From contig NZ_CAKAKB010000004.1 of assembly GCF_916618755.1 (NCBI RefSeq), positions 372,001 to 436,000 of the forward strand: DNA of 64,000 nucleotides. The letters are read 5' to 3'. Positions 58,083 through 64,000 of the stretch are shown one piece after another (positions within the stretch are counted from its first letter, which is position 1; each line of letters opens with the position of its first letter). The notes beneath the pieces are model-generated. The model saw nothing but the letters and a program-made list of their open reading frames with translations. It searched no databases and was not told the DNA's origin. The stretch is from Actinotalea sp. Marseille-Q4924. Its GTDB lineage: Bacteria > Actinomycetota > Actinomycetes > Actinomycetales > Cellulomonadaceae. The position numbers and the translations under genes were made by a program.

Positions 58083-59908
58083 TGGCGCACCTGCTGGGCC
58101 TGGACTCGGTCTCCCTGACGGTCGGCACGCGGACGCTCCTGGAGGACGTCAGTCTCGGGCTCGACGACGGCCTCCGGGTCGGCGTCGTCGGTCCGAACGG
58201 CGCCGGGAAGTCGACGCTCCTGCGGCTCCTGTCGCGCGTCCTGGACCCGGACTCCGGCCGCGTCACGCACAGCGGCGGCCTGCGCGTCGGCCTGCTGGAC
58301 CAGCGCGACGAGCTGCCGAGCGGCACGACGATCCGCCAGATCGTGCACGGTGCGGGGGAGACCCACGAGTGGGCCCGCGACTCCCGCATCCGTGCCGTCC
58401 ACGCGGGGCTGCTCGCCGACCTCGACCTCGACGCGGACGTCGGTACGCTGTCCGGCGGGCAGCGGCGCCGCGTCGCCCTCGCCGCCCTGCTCGTCGACGA
58501 CCACGACGTGCTGCTGCTCGACGAGCCCACGAACCACCTCGACGTCGAGGGGGTCGCCTGGCTCGCCGAGCACCTCACGGAGCGGTTCGGTGGCGGCACG
58601 GGCGCGCTCGTCGTCGTGACGCACGACCGCTGGTTCCTCGACGCGGTGTGCACGCGCATGTGGGAGGTCACCGGCAGCCGGCACGGGGACACCCGCGGCG
58701 GCACGGTCCTGCCCTACGAGGGTGGCTACGCCGCGTACGTCCTGGCCCGCGCGGAGCGTGCCCGCCAGGCGGCGGTCACCGCCGACAAGCGCGACAACCT
58801 GCTGCGCAAGGAGCTGGCGTGGCTGCGGCGCGGGGCACCGGCCCGCACGAGCAAGCCCCGCTTCCGGCTCGACGCCGCCGCCGCGCTCGTCGCCGACGAG
58901 CCGCCGCCGCGGGACAGCCTCGAGCTGGCCCGGATGGCCACGGCGCGCCTGGGCAAGCAGGTCCTCGACGTCGAGGACGTCACGGTGGCCGTGCCGACGC
59001 CGGACGGGACCGACGAACGGGTCCTGCTCGAGGACGTCACGTGGCGCCTGGGGCCCGGCGACCGGTACGGCCTGGTGGGTGTCAACGGCTCGGGCAAGAC
59101 GACGCTCCTGCGGCTGCTCACCGGGGAGGTCCGTCCGCGATCCGGGCGCGTGCGCAGGGGCAAGACCGTCGTCGTCGCGACGCTGAGCCAGGACGTCACG
59201 GAGCTGGACGAGCTGGGCGACCTGCGCGCCGTCGAGGTCGTCGAGCGCGAGCGCCGGACGCTGCAGGTCTCGGGCAAGGAGCTCACGGCGTCCCAGCTCG
59301 TGGAGCGGCTGGGCTTCGCGCGCGAACGCGCCCAGACGCTGGTGCGGGACCTGTCCGGCGGGGAGCGGCGCCGGCTGCAGCTCCTGCGGCTGCTCGTCGG
59401 GGAGCCGAACGTGCTGCTGCTCGACGAGCCGACGAACGACCTCGACACGGACACCCTCGCCGTGGTCGAGGACCTCCTCGACGGGTGGCCGGGGACGCTG
59501 GTGGTCGTCTCCCACGACCGGTACCTCCTCGAGCGCGTCTGCGACCGGCAGTGGGCGCTGCTCGGCGACGGCCGTCTGCGCGACCTGCCCGGCGGGGTCG
59601 ACCAGTACCTCCAGCTGCGCCGCGCGGCGTCGGCGCCGGCCGGGGCATCTGACGCCGCTCCGGACACCGACGACGGCGCCGCCGCGCCCAGCCAGGCGGA
59701 CGTCCGCGTCGCCCGCAAGGAGATCGCGCGCATCGAGCGACGGCTGCAGCGCATCGCCGAGGCGGAGGAGCGGCTCCACGCGCGGATGGCCGCGGTCGCC
59801 ACGGACCACGCCGCGGTCCTGGAGCTCGACACCGAGGCGCGCGCTCTCGCCGCGGAGCGGGAGCTGCTCGAGGAGGAGTGGCTCACGGCCGCCGACGTCG
59901 CCGGGTAG
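58082..59908 (+). CDS. ABC-F ATPase (translation factor / Uup-like)
   Basis: 608 residues with two ATPase cassettes and no membrane segment. Cassette 1: GPNGAGKSTLLRLLS, LSGGQRRRVALAALL, LLLDEPTNHLDVEG. Cassette 2: GVNGSGKTTLLRLL, LSGGERRRLQLLRLL, LLLDEPTNDLDTDT. A C-terminal coiled coil (KEIARIERRLQRIAEAEERL) resembles Uup. Such proteins act on the ribosome; antibiotic resistance is a family trait in some branches but not shown here. Overlap with ispE implies co-translation. Confidence 0.92.
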   Translation: MAHLLGLDSVSLTVGTRTLLEDVSLGLDDGLRVGVVGPNGAGKSTLLRLLSRVLDPDSGRVTHSGGLRVGLLDQRDELPSGTTIRQIVHGAGETHEWARDSRIRAVHAGLLADLDLDADVGTLSGGQRRRVALAALLVDDHDVLLLDEPTNHLDVEGVAWLAEHLTERFGGGTGALVVVTHDRWFLDAVCTRMWEVTGSRHGDTRGGTVLPYEGGYAAYVLARAERARQAAVTADKRDNLLRKELAWLRRGAPARTSKPRFRLDAAAALVADEPPPRDSLELARMATARLGKQVLDVEDVTVAVPTPDGTDERVLLEDVTWRLGPGDRYGLVGVNGSGKTTLLRLLTGEVRPRSGRVRRGKTVVVATLSQDVTELDELGDLRAVEVVERERRTLQVSGKELTASQLVERLGFARERAQTLVRDLSGGERRRLQLLRLLVGEPNVLLLDEPTNDLDTDTLAVVEDLLDGWPGTLVVVSHDRYLLERVCDRQWALLGDGRLRDLPGGVDQYLQLRRAASAPAGASDAAPDTDDGAAAPSQADVRVARKEIARIERRLQRIAEAEERLHARMAAVATDHAAVLELDTEARALAAERELLEEEWLTAADVAG

Positions 59909-59932
59909 GCAGCCTCGACCGCGGCTGACGGC

Positions 59933-60421
59933 TCAGGCGTCGAACGGGGCGACGAGCACGCGCAGCAGGTCCGCGAGCGTGCTACGGTCCGGCTCCGGAA
60001 GCTCGGCGAGCAGGTCGCGCTCGGTGCGCAGGAGGTCCTCCAGGGCGGCGTCGACCCGGCGCAGACCCGCGACCGTCAGCCGGACCAGCACGCCGCGGCG
60101 GTCGCCCGGTGCGGGGAGCCGCTCGACCAGCCCGCGGGCCGCGAGCCGGTCGATCCGGTTGGTCATGGTGCCGCTCGTCACGAGCGTCTGCTGGACGAGC
60201 GTGCCCGGGGAGAGCTGGTACGGATCGCCCGCGCGACGCAGCGCCGACAGCACGTCGAACTCCCACAGCTCGAGGTCGTGCCGGTCGAAGGCGGTGCGAC
60301 GCGCGAGGTCCAGGTGACGCGCGAGACGGCTCACCCGCGAGAGCACCTGCAGCGGGGCCACGTCGAGGTCGGGGCGCTCGCGGCGCCACGCCTCGACGAT
60401 GCGGTCGACCTCGTCCGTCAC
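59933..60421 (-). CDS. MarR-family regulator
   Basis: 162 residues with a winged helix (SPGTLVQQTLVTSGTMTNRI then DRLAARGLVERLPAPGDRRG; VRLTVAGLRRVDAAL). The GTG start overlaps the stop of the TetR gene (GTGA), so two unrelated repressor families are translated from one message. Target unknown; a longer frame reading from 60478 enters the TetR gene and is rejected. Confidence 0.87.
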   Translation of the reverse strand: MTDEVDRIVEAWRRERPDLDVAPLQVLSRVSRLARHLDLARRTAFDRHDLELWEFDVLSALRRAGDPYQLSPGTLVQQTLVTSGTMTNRIDRLAARGLVERLPAPGDRRGVLVRLTVAGLRRVDAALEDLLRTERDLLAELPEPDRSTLADLLRVLVAPFDA

Positions 60422-61059
60422 GTCGCGTCCTGCTGCAGCAGCGTCGGCTTGCGCTGCAGGTCGGCCAGCCCGTGCCACGCCAGGTTCACCAGGTGGGCGG
60501 CCACCTCCTGCTTGCCCGGCTTGCGCGCGTCGAGCCAGTACTGGCCGGTCAGCGCGACCATGCCCACGAGCATCTGGGCGTACAGCGGAGCGGTGCGCGG
60601 GTCCAGCCCGCGCTTGGTGAACTGCGCGGCGAGGAGGTGCTCGACCTGCATCGCCACGTCCCCGATGAGGCTGGAGAAGGTGCCGGTGGACTGCGCGACG
60701 GGGGAGTCGCGGGTCAGGATGCGGAAGCCGTCGGTGGACGTCTCGATGTAGGTGAGCAGCGCGAGGGCGGTCCGCTCGACCAGCTCCTGCGGGTGGCCGC
60801 CGGCCTCCAGCGCCGTGGTCAGGGCTCCGGTGAGCGCCTGGATCTCCCGGTCGACGACGACGGCGTACATGCCTTCCTTGCCGCCGAAGTGCTCGTACAC
60901 GACCGGCTTGGAGACCTGCGCCCGCGCGGCGATCTCCTCGACGCTGGTGCCCTCGAAGCCCTTCTCCGCGAACAGCTGCCGGCTCACGTCGAGCAGCTGC
61001 TCGCGCCGCTGCGTGCCGGTCATCCGGGGACGCGCCGGCCGCTTGCTCGAGGAAGCCAC
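60418..61059 (-). CDS. TetR-family regulator
   Basis: 213 residues. Helix-turn-helix TQRREQLLDVSRQLFAEKGF and SVEEIAARAQVSKPVVYEHF (residues about 17-60), then a ligand domain. Its position near glmU matches M. tuberculosis Rv1019. CATGAT lies six bases before the GTG at 61059. An open frame extends to 61290 but runs through tRNA-Gln, so the longer start is rejected. Confidence 0.87.
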   Translation of the reverse strand: MASSSKRPARPRMTGTQRREQLLDVSRQLFAEKGFEGTSVEEIAARAQVSKPVVYEHFGGKEGMYAVVVDREIQALTGALTTALEAGGHPQELVERTALALLTYIETSTDGFRILTRDSPVAQSTGTFSSLIGDVAMQVEHLLAAQFTKRGLDPRTAPLYAQMLVGMVALTGQYWLDARKPGKQEVAAHLVNLAWHGLADLQRKPTLLQQDAT

Positions 61060-61202
61060 GTCCCCATCATGCCGTGCCGGCCGGCCGCGGCCGCTGAGGG
61101 GGCCGCCGCGGGCGAGCCGGGAGCGGTCGGCGGCCACGGCCCCGGGCCGGCGACTGGCTGGCAGGATGGGGCACCGTCCGGACGCCCACACCAGGCTGCC
61201 GG

Positions 61203-61274
61203 TCCGCCCTGGTGTAACGGCAGCACGCAGGCCTTTGGAGCCTTGCGGTCCAGGTTCGAATCCTGGGGGCGGAG
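61203..61274 (+). tRNA. tRNA-Gln (anticodon TTG)
   Basis: 72 bases. Acceptor TCCGCCC/GGGCGGA gives the weak U1-A72 pair typical of glutamine tRNA; D arm with TGTAACGGCAGCA, anticodon loop CTTTGGA, T arm CCAGG-TTCGAAT-CCTGG, discriminator G. One C-U mismatch sits at the base of the anticodon stem. CCA is not encoded. Confidence 0.9.
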
Positions 61275-61463
61275 CGCGACGAGGCACCACGAAGGGCCCG
61301 CCCCGCGAGGCGCCGGGTCGGGACGCGGCAGGACGTCACGACCAGGCACGACCCGCACGCGCCCGGTGGGACCGAGGTCCCGTTCTCACGGTCCCGACCG
61401 TTTCTACTGTTCGGAGACGCACCCCCGCGACGGGTGCCTCACGACGACCCCTGGGACCCCACG

Positions 61464-62555
61464 ATGACCTCGCCTCCTCCCGCGCCTGCCCGGCTCGGCA
61501 CGACCGCCCGGCGCCTCGGTGCCACCCTCGCCCTGGCCGGCGGGCTCACCCTCGTGGCCGCTCCGGCGTCCGCGCACGAGCGGTGGTTCGCCGAGCTCGC
61601 CGACGGCGGTGACTGGGGGTTCTTCGGCACACCGCTCGCCCTCGGCGCGACACTCGCCGTCGTGGTCCTGGCGGTGGCGTGGCGGCTCGTCGCCGCACGA
61701 CTGCCGCGCCCCGAGCTCCCCTTCCTCGCGCCGCTCGGCCGTCTCGCGCCGTTCGTCCCCCGGCTGCTCGCGGTGCACCTCGGTGTCGCGCTGCTCGCCC
61801 TCGCGGTGACCGGGTCGTTCCTCAGCCCGGCCGTGCCGCTCGAGGAGGTGCCGGGCGGGGCCCTCGCCGGCGTCGTCGAGGCGGTCATCGGCATCTGGCT
61901 CGTGACGGGCGTACGGCTGCGGGCGGCGGCCGTCGGCGTGGCCCTGCTGGGTCCCGTCGCGCTGCTGGCCGCCGGCCCGGTCGCGGTGCTCGAGAACGCG
62001 GCGATCCTCGGGATCGCGGCCTTCCTCGCGGTCGTGCCGCCGTCGGACGCGACGTTCGGCCGCGTCGACCCGAGCCCGGAGCGCCTGCGGGTCGCGGTGC
62101 TGCTGCTCAAGTCCCTCGTCGCGGTGACGCTCGTGACGCTCGCGTTCAGCGAGAAGTTCACCAACCCGGAGATGGCCCGCAACACCCTGCAGGCCTACCC
62201 GGAGCTCGACGTCTTCGCCCTCGTCGGACTCCAGGTCCCGGTGGACACCTTCGTGGTGGTCGCCGGCGGCGCGGAGCTGCTGTTCGGCCTGCTCGTGCTG
62301 TCCGGTGCGATGCCCCAGGTGGCGACGCTGGTGGCGATGGTGCCGTTCAACGCGACCCTGCTGCTCTTCGGCACGACCGAGGTCATCGGGCACCTGCCCG
62401 TGTACGGCCTGTTCCTCACGCTGCTGGTGTACGGCTCGAACCCGCGCACCGCGGCCGCCGTCGCGTGGCTGCCCTCGCGGGGCGACGTCACGGACCTGGT
62501 CGCCCGGCTCCGGCCTCGACCCAGGACGGCGGCGGTCGCCACGGCCACCGTCTGA
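61464..62555 (+). CDS. DoxX-like membrane protein with signal peptide
   Basis: 363 residues. A signal peptide (LGATLALAGGLTLVAAPASA, cleavage before HERWF) is followed by about nine membrane segments. FSEKFTNPEMA and GGAELLFGLLVLSGAMPQVA resemble DoxX-type proteins. The HERWF beginning after cleavage is shared by related actinobacterial proteins from memory. Function unknown. An in-frame GTG at 61434 is an alternative start; TACTGT at about 61405 is a probable -10. Confidence 0.75.
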   Translation: MTSPPPAPARLGTTARRLGATLALAGGLTLVAAPASAHERWFAELADGGDWGFFGTPLALGATLAVVVLAVAWRLVAARLPRPELPFLAPLGRLAPFVPRLLAVHLGVALLALAVTGSFLSPAVPLEEVPGGALAGVVEAVIGIWLVTGVRLRAAAVGVALLGPVALLAAGPVAVLENAAILGIAAFLAVVPPSDATFGRVDPSPERLRVAVLLLKSLVAVTLVTLAFSEKFTNPEMARNTLQAYPELDVFALVGLQVPVDTFVVVAGGAELLFGLLVLSGAMPQVATLVAMVPFNATLLLFGTTEVIGHLPVYGLFLTLLVYGSNPRTAAAVAWLPSRGDVTDLVARLRPRPRTAAVATATV

Positions 62556-62582
62556 CGCCGGGGCACGTGGCCCGACGGCCGG

Positions 62583-62621
62583 TCCCGACGTGCGCTCCCG
62601 ACGTGCGCTCCCGACGTCCGG
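62583..62621. repeat. 13-base tandem repeat upstream of glmU
   Basis: TCCCGACGTGCGC at 62583-62595 and 62596-62608, and a third copy with two changes at 62609-62621. The block lies in the loop of a larger hairpin (GGTCCCGACG at 62581-62590 with CGTCCGGGACC ending at 62637), which may terminate the preceding gene. Confidence 0.75.
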
Positions 62622-62649
62622 TCCGGCGTCCGGGACCAGGGCGCGGCGG

Positions 62650-62655
62650 TAGAGT
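62650..62655 (+). promoter_or_regulatory. -10 element upstream of glmU
   Basis: TAGAGT, with a leader of about 70 bases before the GTG at 62731. Confidence 0.45.
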
Positions 62656-62730
62656 GGCGCCACGCCAGGACCATCGCCGGCGGGCGCAGACACAGGGCCC
62701 CGCGGAACGGCAGATCCGACGGGAGACCGA

Positions 62731-64000
62731 GTGACCACCCCACGCCCCGCCGCCGTCGTCGTGCTCGCCGCAGGCGAGGGCACGCGCATGCGGTCCGCCA
62801 CCCCGAAGGTCCTCCACACGCTCGCCGGCCGCACGATGCTCGGCCACGCGCTCGTCGCGGCGCGCTCCCTGGAGCCCCTGCTGCTCGCCGTCGTCGTGCG
62901 GCACGAGCGCGACCGCGTCGCGGCCCACGCCGTCGAGGTGGACCCCGAGGTGCTCGTCGCGGACCAGGACGACGTCCCCGGGACGGGCCGGGCGGTGCAG
63001 TGCGGGCTGAGTGCCCTCGAGGCGGCAGCGCACGCGCGCGCCGTCGGTGGCGGCAGCGGGGAGGACGGCGCTCGGGACGCAGGGCTGGACGGTCCGGTGG
63101 TCGTGCTCGCCGGCGACATCCCCCTGCTCGACGGGGGCACGCTCGCCGAGCTCCTCGCCGCCCACGTCGCGGACGGCAACGCGGTGACCGTGCTCACGAC
63201 CGAGGTCGAGGACGCGACCGGGTACGGCCGCGTGGTGCGCGACGCGGCGAGCGGCGAGGTGACGGGGATCGTCGAGCACAAGGACGCGGACGACGCCCAG
63301 CGTCAGATCCGCGAGATCAACTCCTCGGTCTACGTCTTCGACGGCGCCGTGCTGCGCGGAGCGCTCGGCCGACTGGGTCGTGACAACGCCCAGGGCGAGG
63401 TCTACCTCACCGACGTCCTCGCCATCGCGCGGGCCGACGGCGGTGCGGTGCGCGCCGTGCGCGTCGACGACCCGTGGCTCGTCGAGGGCGCGAACGACCG
63501 CGCCCAGATGTCGGTGCTCCGCGCGGAGATGAACCGCCGGATCGTGCACGAGTGGATGGTCTCGGGCGTGACGGTCGTGGACCCCGCCACCACGTGGATC
63601 GACGTCGAGGTCGAGCTCGAGCCGGACGTCACGGTCCTGCCGGGGACGCAGCTGCTGGGAAGCACCACCGTCGCGCGCGACGCCGTCGTCGGCCCGGACA
63701 CGACGCTCACCGACGTGCACGTCGGCGCCGGGGCGCAGGTGGTCCGGACGCACGGCTCCGGCTCGCGGATCGGCGCGGGCGCCGTCGTCGGGCCCTTCTC
63801 GTTCCTGCGGCCCGGGACGGACCTCGGCGCGGACGGCAAGATCGGTGCGTACGTCGAGACGAAGAACGCGCAGATCGGTGCGCACTCCAAGGTGCCGCAC
63901 CTGTCCTACGTGGGGGACGCGACGATCGGGGAGCACAGCAACGTCGGCGCCGGCACGATCTTCGTCAACTACGACGGCGTCGCCAAGTCGCGCAGCGTCG
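62731..64000 (+). CDS. glmU: Bifunctional UDP-GlcNAc pyrophosphorylase / GlcN-1-P acetyltransferase (3' end cut)
   Basis: About 423 residues visible. Makes UDP-GlcNAc for peptidoglycan. The N-terminal nucleotidyltransferase carries VVLAAGEGTRMRSATPKVLH, GTGRAVQCGLSAL and VVLAGDIPLLDGG; the left-handed beta-helix (hexapeptide repeats) starts near residue 270 (VELEPDVTVLPGTQLLGS; LRPGTDLGADGKIGAYVETK; YVGDATIGEHSNVGAG). The GTG at 62731 has GGGAGA upstream. The C-terminal end lies beyond base 64000. Confidence 0.96.
   Translation, partial: MTTPRPAAVVVLAAGEGTRMRSATPKVLHTLAGRTMLGHALVAARSLEPLLLAVVVRHERDRVAAHAVEVDPEVLVADQDDVPGTGRAVQCGLSALEAAAHARAVGGGSGEDGARDAGLDGPVVVLAGDIPLLDGGTLAELLAAHVADGNAVTVLTTEVEDATGYGRVVRDAASGEVTGIVEHKDADDAQRQIREINSSVYVFDGAVLRGALGRLGRDNAQGEVYLTDVLAIARADGGAVRAVRVDDPWLVEGANDRAQMSVLRAEMNRRIVHEWMVSGVTVVDPATTWIDVEVELEPDVTVLPGTQLLGSTTVARDAVVGPDTTLTDVHVGAGAQVVRTHGSGSRIGAGAVVGPFSFLRPGTDLGADGKIGAYVETKNAQIGAHSKVPHLSYVGDATIGEHSNVGAGTIFVNYDGVAKSRSV

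Noticed and set aside
61060-61290. N-terminal extension of the TetR protein
   Set aside because: The open frame crosses tRNA-Gln on the other strand and has no family-like sequence; the GTG at 61059 is supported by its -10 element.

Overview
The window is uniformly GC-rich DNA with dense, strand-switching genes, GTG starts, 1-4 base operon overlaps (ATGA, GTGA) and many promoters of the form TAnnnT placed 6-8 bases before the start codon, which suggests leaderless mRNAs. With resuscitation-promoting factor, Pmt, a serine-tailed FmdB protein and a gene order recalling that around M. tuberculosis Rv0985c-Rv1019 (from memory), it points to an actinobacterium, probably Micrococcales near Cellulomonas or its relatives. 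I see no transposase, integrase, phage gene or CRISPR array.

1-9531 is an aromatic-degradation locus. Leftward-reading genes encode a homoprotocatechuate meta-cleavage pathway: ring-cleaving dioxygenase, semialdehyde dehydrogenase, hydratase (cut by the left edge), a GntR regulator, and an unusual fumarylacetoacetate-hydrolase/RraA fusion. A thiamine-diphosphate enzyme and a divergent FAD hydroxylase precede them. Two TCGTATACGA-like palindromes at the two promoter regions are probable GntR sites.

9553-31038 is an accessory patchwork: DinB/pentapeptide protein, CPA2 antiporter with methyltransferase, XRE-cupin regulator divergent from an oxidoreductase-methyltransferase fusion, NYN protein, Arr rifampin ADP-ribosyltransferase, M16-like peptidase, FMN-type oxidoreductase, aldo/keto reductase, an ABC exporter with two different ATPases, a MarR/NmrA pair with a shared operator, CorA, TauE/SafE and an MpaB-type oxygenase.

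31039-44220 begins with a 423-base gap holding a promoter-plus-hairpin, then a 1404-residue degenerate helicase/nuclease-like protein, MscL, an apparently truncated RcpC-like gene, a zinc-ribbon FmdB protein, a penicillin acylase family hydrolase, 5-formyl-THF cyclo-ligase, and a MoeA/Glp - RimJ - GlpR-like cluster ending in tRNA-Ala with a strong terminator.

44398-64000 is mostly housekeeping: a GH20-like protein lacking its catalytic pair, Pmt, RsmI, PncA, a lipoprotein sugar dehydrogenase, MetG-TatD, two G5-domain cell-wall proteins, an RpfB-KsgA-IspE-ABC-F cluster behind a long 5' leader, a MarR/TetR pair, tRNA-Gln, a DoxX-like membrane protein and the start of glmU (cut by the right edge). 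The rpfB-ksgA-ispE grouping links peptidoglycan remodelling, ribosome maturation and isoprenoid precursor supply.
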